NCBI GenBank assembly: GCA_959597175.1
Contig: CAUFXM010000003.1
Span: 162,980 to 226,979 of the forward strand
Source of the DNA: an uncultured Methanomassiliicoccales archaeon
GTDB taxonomy: Archaea > Thermoplasmatota > Thermoplasmata > Methanomassiliicoccales > Methanomethylophilaceae
Direction: 5' to 3'
DNA: 64,000 bases
Made by a program: the position numbers and the translations under genes. A model generated the notes under the pieces. It had not been told where the DNA came from. It did not search any database and worked only from the letters and a program-made list of their open reading frames with translations. Shown piece by piece: positions 8,526-17,589 of this stretch; the first letter of the stretch is position 1, and each line of letters opens with the position of its first letter.

Positions 8526-9523
8526 CGGCGGCTGGCCAGCTTCTCCTTCATCTGCATGACGGGACGGACCTCGGCAGGATCGATACCACGCAGACCAGCC
8601 ATATCCACGGAGATGTAGTCCCCGAGGATGATCGCCCTGAACATGTTCTCCAGGGTTGACGACCCGCCCAGACGGACGACCCTCAGCCTCACTCCCGACT
8701 CCCGAAGCTCGCTTATTGCCGATTCCATCGTCCCCGTCCCGACGCACATGGGATCGTCACAGCCGACCAGGAACGTCAGGACACACTCGTCGTGACAGGA
8801 CCCCGACCATGCACGGAGGTCGTTCGTGCTGAGCGTCGGCTCGGAATCGCAGAAGGCCACATACTTCGAGTTCTCGTTGATCTGGGTCTTCCATCTGAAG
8901 GCGACCGAGCGCATGCTGCTGTCGGAACAGATGACGGGAACGCTTCCGATGAACTCCTCCGCCATCTCGGAAGCCAGTCCTTCCTCTCCGAGGACGACCT
9001 CGTCGCGATACCGACGAAGACTCGGTATGAATGACCTGATCCTCTCCGAGAGATCCGGGCCTCCGGCTGCGTGTATCACCGCCAACGTGTACCCTATCAT
9101 GTACCCTATGGCATGCCTCGGATGCATCCCCTCCGGAAGCATCACCAGCCCGTCCCCCTCTTTCGTCGCCTCCTCCCTGAGTGCGCCGCCTGAGGTGATG
9201 GCCACCACGGTGCATCCCTTCATCTTGGCCTGACGGTACATCTCGAGGGTCTCCGCCGTATTGCCGGAGTAGCTGGAGATGACGGCCAGGGTACGCTCCG
9301 ACACCCAGCTGGGAAGGTCGGGATACTTGACAAGACGGATGGGCTTGGCGGAATCCATGAAACAGCAGTCCGTAGCGAAATCGCTGCTGACTGCCGACCC
9401 GCCGACACCACAGAGGATGATGTTGTCGCACTCGAACACGGTTCCGGGATCGAATCCCAGTGACGATTCCAGGTCATCAACGAATCTGAAAAGCTGCACG
9501 TCCGTAGGGATGGAGGGCGTCAT
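8519..9523 (-). CDS. PGI/PMI-family isomerase, catalytic-Glu subunit
   Basis: A 334-residue SIS-domain protein of the bifunctional phosphoglucose/phosphomannose isomerase family. The phosphate loop SYSGNT (84-89), the base glutamate in NENSK (E217) and the C-terminal lysines near 326-328 are present. The histidine expected shortly after (HHN in Pyrobaculum PGI/PMI) is replaced by STN (T233). Its ATG overlaps the stop of the upstream paralogue by four bases. Since PGI-type active sites borrow that histidine from the partner subunit, I infer that it pairs with the paralogue, which has it. Confidence 0.8.
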   Translation of the reverse strand: MTPSIPTDVQLFRFVDDLESSLGFDPGTVFECDNIILCGVGGSAVSSDFATDCCFMDSAKPIRLVKYPDLPSWVSERTLAVISSYSGNTAETLEMYRQAKMKGCTVVAITSGGALREEATKEGDGLVMLPEGMHPRHAIGYMIGYTLAVIHAAGGPDLSERIRSFIPSLRRYRDEVVLGEEGLASEMAEEFIGSVPVICSDSSMRSVAFRWKTQINENSKYVAFCDSEPTLSTNDLRAWSGSCHDECVLTFLVGCDDPMCVGTGTMESAISELRESGVRLRVVRLGGSSTLENMFRAIILGDYISVDMAGLRGIDPAEVRPVMQMKEKLASRRH

Positions 9524-10485
9524 AGTCCGGTACCTCCCATGAGATACGCCAGCGCGTCACCGATCATGATCCCACGGATGTTCCTCGAGACGCTGCTGCC
9601 CGAGCCCAGATCGACCTCGACGACGTCCCTACCGTTCTCACCCAGGACCTCCATCATGCATTCCACGATCACCGGGACGAGACCTGGCTTTCCAGAACCC
9701 CTCAGGACCACCATCGCCAGACCGGGCGCGTGGTCGTTCGGATCGGACCAGCCGACCAACTCGTTGTGGTCGAACTCCGGCAACTCCCCCGAGAATGCCA
9801 GACATGATGCCTGTCCAGCAAGGGACATCTTCCATCTGCGGGAGCATGCACGGGTGTCCGACGTGCTGTATACGGCCACGATCCTGCCCTTGAGGGCCCT
9901 GGCCAAGGACTCTGCACTGCGGACGCACTCGTCCCTGTTTCCTTCCAATGCGCGGAGGTCATGCAACAGGGCGTCGGCGGCATCGAACGCCCCGGACCCC
10001 TGGACTATGGAGGCCAGGGCGCCGAGAACGAAACCTGTCGCACTCTGGGATGTCATGCGAGAGGGGATGTCGACGTTCAAGGCCCCATCGTTTCCGCACC
10101 TGGATGCCAGCTCCCCCCCGGAAGTCAGACAGACTATGCCCGCCCCCCTCCTGCGGAGCTCCTCGTACACATCCAGCATCTGCGGACAGTCGCCCTCGTA
10201 CGAGATTATGATTCCGAGAGTTCCAGGCCCGACCCATCCCGGGACACGCCCATCGCATACCATGGGCACGGGCACATCCGAGATCTCGTCCGACATGTCG
10301 GACAACACATCGCCCGCCACGGACGCCTGGTCGATGCCGAAGATGCATACCGAATCCGCCTTGGGGGCACCGGACACGGCCCCGATACCATGCATCGCGA
10401 GCTCTGGAAAACGCATCGCCTGCTCGAACGGGGACATGTCAGAAACATCGCGTCCCCCCACCTTGACCTCTGACTCGCATCCCAA
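9520..10485 (-). CDS. PGI/PMI-like SIS paralogue lacking most catalytic residues
   Basis: A 321-residue paralogue of the next gene, in line with it. The phosphate loop reads SYEGDC (95-100) instead of SYSGNT, the glutamate motif NEN is replaced by AGQ (223-225), and the C-terminal lysine helix is absent. The histidine motif is kept as FDHNEL (H240). By itself it should be inactive. The TTG start at 10485 has GGAGG 8 nt upstream; a GTG at 10461 with AGAGGTC is an alternative. Translational overlap with the Glu-bearing paralogue suggests a heteromeric enzyme. Confidence 0.7.
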   Translation of the reverse strand: MGCESEVKVGGRDVSDMSPFEQAMRFPELAMHGIGAVSGAPKADSVCIFGIDQASVAGDVLSDMSDEISDVPVPMVCDGRVPGWVGPGTLGIIISYEGDCPQMLDVYEELRRRGAGIVCLTSGGELASRCGNDGALNVDIPSRMTSQSATGFVLGALASIVQGSGAFDAADALLHDLRALEGNRDECVRSAESLARALKGRIVAVYSTSDTRACSRRWKMSLAGQASCLAFSGELPEFDHNELVGWSDPNDHAPGLAMVVLRGSGKPGLVPVIVECMMEVLGENGRDVVEVDLGSGSSVSRNIRGIMIGDALAYLMGGTGL

Positions 10486-10564
10486 CTAGAAGTCCTCCGG
10501 GCTCTGATGGGGAAAACCAGGTCATGATATTAAACCACCGCAGAGATTCGACGGGATATTCGGT

Positions 10565-12130
10565 TCACCCGAGCCTCTCGAAAACCTTCCTGATCGGGCC
10601 GGGGAGGCAGGAGTTGACAACGTCCCTCTCGTCCTTGTGCAGAGCGAAGCGATACACCAGGAACCCGTGGACCGCCAGCAGGATGACCCCGAGAAGGATC
10701 ATCCAGATCCATGATACTGGAACATCCAGGAACATGTCGAGCACGTAGTAGAAAACGAGAAGACCGAAGTACGAGACGAATCCGTACGCCAGGGACTTGT
10801 GAAGGTCGAACGTTCCCATGCCTGAGATGCGTCCGATGTACCAGGGGTTGACTATGCAGTTCTTGACGAACATCGTGATCGACCATGTGAGCCCGACGCC
10901 CACGAGACCCAGATCCGTGAACTGGATGACCGCGACCGTGAGGATCACGTTGATCACACCGAAGATGAATGTGATGATCCCCGGGACCTTCACCTTAAGA
11001 TAGACCATGGTGAGCGGGTACGCCGGGGAAATCGCACCGATTCCTATCATGACGAACATGGTGGCCCAGACCACATCGGTCAGGAACGCGTAGTCCGCAC
11101 CGACCCACAGCGTCAGTATGGGGGCCGAGAACACGCAAAGGAACGCGATTGGCATGGACATCACCAATCCTACCACCTTCACCGCCATGCGGCTGACGCG
11201 TCCCATCACCTCCATCCTGCCTTCGGCGAACAGGCCGTAGATGATGGGGGCGAATATCGACGCCAGCGTGTCAACCAACGACGATACGGCGCTAATCACC
11301 GTGACGATGACCCCGAAGTAGCCTCCAGCCTCGGCACCCATAAGCACGTTGACCAACAGGAGGGATGTCTGGATGAAGAGCAGGTTACCAAGCGAGTTTA
11401 TCAGCGACCATCCGCCCACCGACAGCATCTCCCCGAGACGGCCGCGGTCGAACTGCCTGCGGCTCACCTTCAACTCCGGACAGACGTGTCTGGCCATCAG
11501 GAACCCGAAAACCGCATAGACCACGGCCGCGATGAAATAGGCCAGACCCACGTACTCGACGGACTTGGAGACGAAGGTGAAGAAGAGGACGATGAGCGCG
11601 ATCTGGAGGACAACCTGGGTGATCTTGACGATGTTCATCAGATCGATGCGGTTTCTCGAGTACATCACCGTGATGAAGTTGTTGCTCCAGATGCTTATCA
11701 GCACGGCGGACAGGATGAACACGAACATCAGCTGGACCGATATTACCGTGTTCGTAGCGATGTCGAAGATCGATGGCGCCAACAGCGAGATCAGAACGAT
11801 GATGGGTATGGCCGCCAGCACTATGCCGGTGAACCCCATAACAGCGGTGTTGAACGTCCGCTTCGCGGACGTCATGTCCGAGCCCATGTCGATGGTTAGG
11901 TAACGGGACACGGTACTCGTCAACGAGTCGGAGATCAGGGTTATGTAGCTGGTGATGGACGTCGCGACGGGGATGATGGCGTATGCCGCGACCCCCAGCT
12001 CGCTGGTGTAATACGGAACGAGGACGAGACCCATCACGAAGTTCACGAGCATGAACGCAACGTTGGACACCACGTTCGGGAGGATGCGCCTGCTCACCCC
12101 CGCCTCCAGCAATGCACCGTCCCCGCTCAT
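10565..12130 (-). CDS. Polysaccharide flippase, MOP/Wzx superfamily
   Basis: A 521-residue integral membrane protein with roughly twelve to fourteen hydrophobic helices spread through its length. The N-terminal SNVAFMLVNFVMG segment resembles oligosaccharide exporters of the MOP superfamily. It would flip a lipid-linked oligosaccharide across the membrane. The ATG overlaps the stop of the upstream anchored protein by four bases, making it the last gene of a four-gene overlapping operon (GT2, GT-C, anchored protein, flippase). Confidence 0.8.
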   Translation of the reverse strand: MSGDGALLEAGVSRRILPNVVSNVAFMLVNFVMGLVLVPYYTSELGVAAYAIIPVATSITSYITLISDSLTSTVSRYLTIDMGSDMTSAKRTFNTAVMGFTGIVLAAIPIIVLISLLAPSIFDIATNTVISVQLMFVFILSAVLISIWSNNFITVMYSRNRIDLMNIVKITQVVLQIALIVLFFTFVSKSVEYVGLAYFIAAVVYAVFGFLMARHVCPELKVSRRQFDRGRLGEMLSVGGWSLINSLGNLLFIQTSLLLVNVLMGAEAGGYFGVIVTVISAVSSLVDTLASIFAPIIYGLFAEGRMEVMGRVSRMAVKVVGLVMSMPIAFLCVFSAPILTLWVGADYAFLTDVVWATMFVMIGIGAISPAYPLTMVYLKVKVPGIITFIFGVINVILTVAVIQFTDLGLVGVGLTWSITMFVKNCIVNPWYIGRISGMGTFDLHKSLAYGFVSYFGLLVFYYVLDMFLDVPVSWIWMILLGVILLAVHGFLVYRFALHKDERDVVNSCLPGPIRKVFERLG

Positions 12131-13203
12131 GTGAAGCGCCTCAGCGGTTCAGCCCCATGGATGTAATATGTATTTCCATATGTGCCGAGCAGTGACCCGT
12201 ACATCACGAAGACCGTCGCATTGTCATGCGGCCCTATCCCCAGATCCACAGTCATGCTGCCGGATCCCTTCTGGGCGTTCTCCAGAAGCAGGACCTGGGA
12301 ATCGTAACAGAGACCGGAGAAGAAGACCTTCAGAATGTTGGAGTGGGTAGTCTGCATATCGCTTGGAGGGAAGGCCCCGCCGAATATGCACAATTGCCCC
12401 GTACCCCCGACATACCTGGACAGGGCGATGCTGTTGTACCCGTCCTTCTCATAGCCGATGAACAGGGAGTCGGGAACCTCGCTGCTGACCCCGTAATTGC
12501 AACTGTCGTAGTAAACGTTGAGGGCCTCTCCCAGATAACGGTCGGACGAGTGTTCCTGGGCCAGGTCGCTGGCCTCCTGGGTCCTGATCGACCCCGATAT
12601 TCCGAAGAACCTCTCCCCGGGATCGTCAGTCACCAGCTCGAAAGTTACGTCGGATGACCTCTCATGGCCCACGAACATCCCTATCGGGGCACCTGACCAG
12701 TACACGAACCCCCCGGCCGACAGCCAGCTCTGGAACAGATTGTCGTCCTCCGGACCGTAGACGGTGTCTGGAAGGATGCCCGTGAGGATTATCACCGCGG
12801 TCTGGGACGCGGTTCCGTTGTAGACGCTCCCCGCCATCATGTCCCTCAGCCCCTCGGCGTCTATCAGTACGTAGTCCGTGTAATTGTACACCTCGAACTC
12901 CGCCTGCATCTTTCCTATCCAGTAGTCCAGGTACGAGTCCTCGATGAAGGAGGCATAATCGAAATCCCTGTAGATGTACAGATGACGGGGTTCGCTGTTG
13001 GCTTCGGACTCGGTGACGAGAACGGTGTACTCGGTGGAGTAGTTGGTGTCCAGAACGATGTTGTACCCATCGTCATCCAATGTAATCTCCGAGTCGGAGA
13101 CGTACGTGCCGGGACCGTAAACGATGAACTCGCCGACCAGCAGCACCGCCACAACGACGACGGCGATGACGATGGCGCCCTCGGGCCTTCTCACGGGCTT
13201 CAT
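12127..13203 (-). CDS. Membrane-anchored extracytoplasmic protein of unknown function
   Basis: A 358-residue protein with one N-terminal signal anchor (hydrophobic IVIAVVVVAVLLVGEFIVYG, preceded by Arg/Lys) and a long outside domain with few lysines and several N-x-S/T sites. The middle (TAVIILTGILPD, then SAGGFVYWSGAPIG) looks like a ThuA or glutaminase-type Rossmann-like core. GGAGGG sits directly before the ATG at 13203, so the GTG three codons later may be the real start. The first ~130 bases overlap the upstream transferase in another frame. A role in glycan assembly is inferred from context only. Confidence 0.65.
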   Translation of the reverse strand: MKPVRRPEGAIVIAVVVVAVLLVGEFIVYGPGTYVSDSEITLDDDGYNIVLDTNYSTEYTVLVTESEANSEPRHLYIYRDFDYASFIEDSYLDYWIGKMQAEFEVYNYTDYVLIDAEGLRDMMAGSVYNGTASQTAVIILTGILPDTVYGPEDDNLFQSWLSAGGFVYWSGAPIGMFVGHERSSDVTFELVTDDPGERFFGISGSIRTQEASDLAQEHSSDRYLGEALNVYYDSCNYGVSSEVPDSLFIGYEKDGYNSIALSRYVGGTGQLCIFGGAFPPSDMQTTHSNILKVFFSGLCYDSQVLLLENAQKGSGSMTVDLGIGPHDNATVFVMYGSLLGTYGNTYYIHGAEPLRRFT

Positions 13204-14545
13204 CCCTCCTATAAAGATAGTACACGACCGCCATCATCATCGCCATGATGATGACCTGGACGACCTGTCTGGAGCTGTCATAGGTGTATCCTCCCAATAT
13301 GTCGGTGCTGAGGTTGAACGACAGGAGGTGATCGATGACCCAGTCCGGGGATATCAGGTCCGTGTAGACGGACAGGGGCATGAGGAGCGAGAAGTTGTGC
13401 GACAGCAACAGATACGCCACAGACGGTATTGATATCGCAAACATAATCGCCATCGACGTCTTCGTCCCCCATCTGGGCAGCATCATGGCTATGAGCATCA
13501 CAAGGACCAGGTAGTAGCACTGCTGGGACACCGGCCAGAGGAACACCGCGATCATCGTGATGACCGCGTACTTCACGAACTTGTCCAGGTCCCTTGTCCC
13601 ATCCCTGTAGTACTTCCCGGCGAATATGAGCGCCACTGCGATTATCACCGGTTGCAGCCAGATGAAGATCTGTGAACTGAAGCTTGTGATCAGATGCAGG
13701 ACGTATTCCGATCCACCTTCCGCCGCATTCTCTGCCGACTCGATGCGTCCTGTGAGGAATGTCAGGGCATCCGAGAACTCCCCGTTCAGCAGCACCGGCA
13801 GGAATATGATCATGAACGCTCCGGCGAATCCCCCCACGGTCAGCGCGAAGCTGTTGACCTTGCCCCTGAGGTCGAACTTCCCCAGCAGGAAGTACACCAG
13901 GATCAGCGGCACCAGATAGAACGCGAACGGCTTCACCATCCCCGCCATCAGCATCATCGCCCCGGCGATGAACGGCCTGTCGCGGATCATAGCCAGGATG
14001 CACAGGGCCAGGAAGAGGACCTCGATCGTATCGAAGATCAGGTACATCGATGAACTGTAGATCACGAGGGGACACAGGAACCACAGGGTGAACGCGATGT
14101 TCGCCTTCCTCTCGTCATGGCACATCTCCATGACGATGGTGCGTATCACGAAGGCTACCGCCAGATCGAAGAGGAACAGAACGACCTTGAGCAGCATGGC
14201 AAACCCGGGCTCGATCATCACGGAGTTGTAGTAGCTCACCCTGAACCCGTCGAGGAACAGGAACTCGTCGAACTGGTTGGCCAGCGATGACCCTCCGAAC
14301 GACAGGTAAATCTTTGACAGGAACGCCAGCAGATACCCCCATATCGGGGCGTAGTAGTTGTCAGGACGATCGTAGAGGGTCTCCCCCGAGATCACCGTCT
14401 CGGCTATCTTCGCCCAGTTGCCGGAGTCGTACGGGAACGTGAAGAACAAGCCCAGGACCAGCCTGATGGCCAGACCGGACACAATGATCCAGAAGAGGTA
14501 GGACGAGCACGCGCGCGACAACGGACTGCGGAGGTCGAACCTCAA
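13073..14545 (-). CDS. GT-C-like integral membrane glycosyltransferase
   Basis: A 490-residue protein with about ten or more transmembrane helices. The first outside loop holds FPYDSGNWAK, where GT-C mannosyltransferases carry their catalytic acidic residue. The last ~40 residues after YYLYRRDEAREKARG are Arg-rich and read over the signal-anchor region of the next gene. The TTG start overlaps the stop of the upstream GT2 (TTGA). It probably uses a polyprenyl-phosphate sugar, such as the product of the DPM1-like enzyme, on the outer face. Confidence 0.75.
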   Translation of the reverse strand: MRFDLRSPLSRACSSYLFWIIVSGLAIRLVLGLFFTFPYDSGNWAKIAETVISGETLYDRPDNYYAPIWGYLLAFLSKIYLSFGGSSLANQFDEFLFLDGFRVSYYNSVMIEPGFAMLLKVVLFLFDLAVAFVIRTIVMEMCHDERKANIAFTLWFLCPLVIYSSSMYLIFDTIEVLFLALCILAMIRDRPFIAGAMMLMAGMVKPFAFYLVPLILVYFLLGKFDLRGKVNSFALTVGGFAGAFMIIFLPVLLNGEFSDALTFLTGRIESAENAAEGGSEYVLHLITSFSSQIFIWLQPVIIAVALIFAGKYYRDGTRDLDKFVKYAVITMIAVFLWPVSQQCYYLVLVMLIAMMLPRWGTKTSMAIMFAISIPSVAYLLLSHNFSLLMPLSVYTDLISPDWVIDHLLSFNLSTDILGGYTYDSSRQVVQVIIMAMMMAVVYYLYRRDEAREKARGRHRHRRRRCGGAAGRRVHRLRSRHVRLRLGDYIG

Positions 14546-15570
14546 TGTTCAGGCCCCCATGATCCGGTCCTCCTGTCCCATATCCAGTGAGTGAACGGAT
14601 ACAGAGCCAGATAGTATAGGGACCTGGACCTGGAGAACACATTCATCTCCGTGGTCCTGTCCCCGATTTCCTGGAGCACCTGGTGAGCCACGGAACCATC
14701 GTAGACGCGTTTGTACTCCCTGTAGGGAACGAACGCCATCTGACGCATAAGCCTCTCCAGCATCCTCACCTTGAAGCCTTCATAGGACTCGGGACGTCTC
14801 GAACGGATGAAATCCAGCGTGCTCCTCGCGGTGTCCTCCATCGCCCTGGCCTCCTTGGCCCTGTTGGCGCTGGTTGCCGACCCCCCGACCTTATAGTAGA
14901 CGTACAACGGCTTCCCGTAGTAGCAGACGGTCTCCGACACTGCCAGAGACCGTATGGTTTGCTCCACGTCCTCCGCCGCCGGACGGTTGATGAAGAACGC
15001 GTCGCCCGAATCGAAAATCGACGTCTTCTGGATACGCGACCAAGAGTACACAGGGAATCTGGTGAAGTCCGCCACGGCCTCTGACGCCGCCATCACCTCC
15101 GTCTTGAAGACCCCTGACGGCTCAGGCGGGACGGTGAGGTCCGTGAGCTGGATGTGGTTGCAGAACACCATGTCGGCACCTGTCTCCTCCTGGATGCGCA
15201 CGAGTTCGCTGAGGAAGTCCGGATATGGGTGATCGTCGACGTCCAGGAACCATATCAGTTCACCCGCGGCCTCGCGAATCCCTATGTTCCTGGCACCTCC
15301 CAGGCGGTCGGAATCGTTCTGGATCACGATCCTGTATGATGGGAGACGGGGTGCGTATTTCTCGATGAGATCCACTGAATCGTCTGTGGTCTTTGAGTCG
15401 ACGACGAATACTACCTCGAAGTCACGGTACAACTGTTCGGACAGACAGCCTATGCATTTCGGGATGTGCGTCGACCCGTTATACACCGCTACAGCTACAG
15501 TGACCTTCACAGAACGTTGTGAAGTTGTCCCTCTTAATAAACAGATTGCAGTCTTGCTTTCAGAATCCAT
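14542..15570 (-). CDS. GT2-family glycosyltransferase
   Basis: A GT-A fold enzyme of about 342 residues with VAVAVYNGSTHIP, FVVDSKTTDDS, GGARNIGI and the metal motif FLDVDDHPYP. It is closely similar in layout to the GT2 at 17590-18597. I used the ATG at 15570; a GTG at 15510 (just before the first beta strand) follows a TATA-like TTTATTAAG at 15533-15541 and may be the real leaderless start. It begins the four-gene overlapping operon ending with the flippase. Acceptor unknown. Confidence 0.8.
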   Translation of the reverse strand: MDSESKTAICLLRGTTSQRSVKVTVAVAVYNGSTHIPKCIGCLSEQLYRDFEVVFVVDSKTTDDSVDLIEKYAPRLPSYRIVIQNDSDRLGGARNIGIREAAGELIWFLDVDDHPYPDFLSELVRIQEETGADMVFCNHIQLTDLTVPPEPSGVFKTEVMAASEAVADFTRFPVYSWSRIQKTSIFDSGDAFFINRPAAEDVEQTIRSLAVSETVCYYGKPLYVYYKVGGSATSANRAKEARAMEDTARSTLDFIRSRRPESYEGFKVRMLERLMRQMAFVPYREYKRVYDGSVAHQVLQEIGDRTTEMNVFSRSRSLYYLALYPFTHWIWDRRTGSWGPEH

Positions 15571-15669
15571 TTTTAGCTTGGCACGGATTGCCCCATCCAC
15601 CAAGACAGGTTTATATCGCGAAGATTATGGTCGAAGAACCGAAGCTCGGCAACGCCCAGCGTGATCGTC

Positions 15670-16650
15670 ATGATAATCTCCAAGACACCCCTAAGGATAA
15701 GCTTCTGCGGTGGCGGAAGCGACATCGCATCATTCTACAGGAAACACGGCGGATGCGTCATCAGCACATCAATCGACAAGTACATCTACATCTCGTCGGT
15801 GAGATCGTTCAACCCGGACGTCACGCTCCTGAAGTACTCGGTGGTTGAGGAGACCCGCGACCTGTCTGACATAAGACATCCTGTGTTCAAGGCGATGTTG
15901 AACGAGTTCGACATGCCGGGATATGAGATCAACAGCACGTCCGACATACCCGCCGGCACAGGGCTGGGATCGTCCAGCACGTTCACCGTCGGGTTGTCCA
16001 ATCTCCTGAGGACCCGCAGAGGCGAGAACCCCGACAAGGAGACGCTGGCGAACGACGCGTGCAGGATCGAGATCGACGTGCTGGGGGAGCCCATCGGAAA
16101 GCAGGACCAGTACGCCGCGGCCTACGGCGGACTCAACTTCATCGAGTTCAACCCGGACGACAGCGTCAGCGTCTCGCCCGTCAGCATGACGAGGGAGTCC
16201 AAGGAGAAGCTGAACCGCAGGCTGATGATGCTCTACCTGGGAGGGACCCGCAGCGCGTCCGAGATCCTGAGGAAACAGAGCAGCAACATCTCATCCGGAT
16301 CCGCAGAGAGCAACCAGATGAGGATGTGTGACCTTGCAAGAGAGCTGAGGGCGGAGCTGGAGGGGGGACGGCTGGACTCCATGGGCGAGATCCTGGACAA
16401 GGGATGGAAACTGAAACGCACCCTGTCCTCCGGGATCACCAATCCCATGATCGACGAGGTCTACGAGACCGTGACATCCCACGGTGCTGTGGGCGGGAAG
16501 CTGCTGGGCGCAGGTGGCAACGGGTTCATGCTCTTCTACGCCGACGAGTCCGCACAGGACGAGATCCTGAGGAATGTGCCGGGCAGATGGATGCCGTTCA
16601 GGTTCGACGATGCCGGCTCCACCATAATATACAACGACGAGGGATTCTGA
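15670..16650 (+). CDS. GHMP sugar kinase, heptose-7-phosphate kinase (HddA) type
   Basis: A 326-residue GHMP kinase with PLRISFCGGGSD at the start, the ATP-binding motif PAGTGLGSSST, and GAVGGKLLGAGGNGF in motif 3. This combination matches D-glycero-D-manno-heptose 7-phosphate kinase-like proteins, though fucokinase-type enzymes are close. It phosphorylates a sugar at C1 ahead of nucleotidyl transfer. The ATG at 15670 was preferred to a GTG at 15661; a TATA-like GTTTATATC at 15609-15617 lies upstream. Three bases separate it from the epimerase gene, so they form a pair. Confidence 0.8.
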   Translation: MIISKTPLRISFCGGGSDIASFYRKHGGCVISTSIDKYIYISSVRSFNPDVTLLKYSVVEETRDLSDIRHPVFKAMLNEFDMPGYEINSTSDIPAGTGLGSSSTFTVGLSNLLRTRRGENPDKETLANDACRIEIDVLGEPIGKQDQYAAAYGGLNFIEFNPDDSVSVSPVSMTRESKEKLNRRLMMLYLGGTRSASEILRKQSSNISSGSAESNQMRMCDLARELRAELEGGRLDSMGEILDKGWKLKRTLSSGITNPMIDEVYETVTSHGAVGGKLLGAGGNGFMLFYADESAQDEILRNVPGRWMPFRFDDAGSTIIYNDEGF

Positions 16651-16653
16651 ATC

Positions 16654-17589
16654 ATGAAGGCGGTTGTTGCAGGAGGGGCCGGGTTCATCGGCAGTCAGCT
16701 GGTGGACAGGCTTCTGGACAAGGGATACGAGGTCCTCGCGGTGGACATGATACCCGTTGATAAGGCGAAGAACATAGCGCACCTCTCGGACAGGAGGGGC
16801 TTCGAGTACATGCCCATGGATATGAACACTGATGAGTTCATCGAGGTCTGCAAGGGGGCGGACGAGATGTACCACCTCGCCGCCAACTCTGACATCCGCA
16901 GCGGAGGGCAGGACCCCCATATAGATTTCGACAACACGCTGTGCACGACCAGGTCCGCACTGGAGGCGGTCAGGACCAACGGCATCCCCAGGATGTTCTT
17001 CTCCTCCACATCCGCCGTGTACGGGGACAAGAAGGGCAAGAAGCTGACGGAGGACGAGGGCGATCTGAGACCGATATCCTACTATGGGGCATCGAAGCTT
17101 GCGTCCGAGGCCCTGATCTCCGCCTATTCGTACATGTGCGGATTCGATTCTCTGATCTTCAGATTCCCCAACGTGGTCGGACCCAGGCTTACCCATGGCG
17201 TTATCTTCGACTTCATAGAGAAGCTGGAACGGGACCCCTCCCGCCTTGAGATACTCGGCGACGGGAGGCAGAACAAGCAGTATGTGTACTCCCAGGACCT
17301 GGTCGGGGGGATCTGCGACTTCATGTCCCACGGTTACAAGGGGTACAACGTATTCAACATCTCCACAGAGTCCTTCACCGATGTGAACACGATCGCGGAC
17401 ATAGTTTGCAAGGGCATGGGCCTCGATGATGTGAAGTACGAGTACACCGGCGGATCCTGCGGATGGAAGGGCGACGTCCCCTCCTTCGACTACGACATCT
17501 CGAAGGCGAGGTCCGAAGGATGGACGTTCAGATACAACTCCACCCAGGCCGTCGAGGCCACCGTTTCCGCCGTGCTCTCGACGAGATGA
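16654..17589 (+). CDS. NAD-dependent sugar epimerase, extended SDR family
   Basis: A 311-residue extended short-chain dehydrogenase. GGAGFIG (7-13) binds NAD, SSTSAVYG carries the catalytic serine or threonine, and YYGASK holds the Tyr-Lys pair. The C-terminal part keeps GDGRQNKQYVY and DLV, typical of UDP-glucose 4-epimerase-like proteins. It likely epimerises or dehydrates an NDP-sugar, possibly the product of the neighbouring GHMP kinase route. It ends directly against the convergent GT2 gene. Confidence 0.85.
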   Translation: MKAVVAGGAGFIGSQLVDRLLDKGYEVLAVDMIPVDKAKNIAHLSDRRGFEYMPMDMNTDEFIEVCKGADEMYHLAANSDIRSGGQDPHIDFDNTLCTTRSALEAVRTNGIPRMFFSSTSAVYGDKKGKKLTEDEGDLRPISYYGASKLASEALISAYSYMCGFDSLIFRFPNVVGPRLTHGVIFDFIEKLERDPSRLEILGDGRQNKQYVYSQDLVGGICDFMSHGYKGYNVFNISTESFTDVNTIADIVCKGMGLDDVKYEYTGGSCGWKGDVPSFDYDISKARSEGWTFRYNSTQAVEATVSAVLSTR

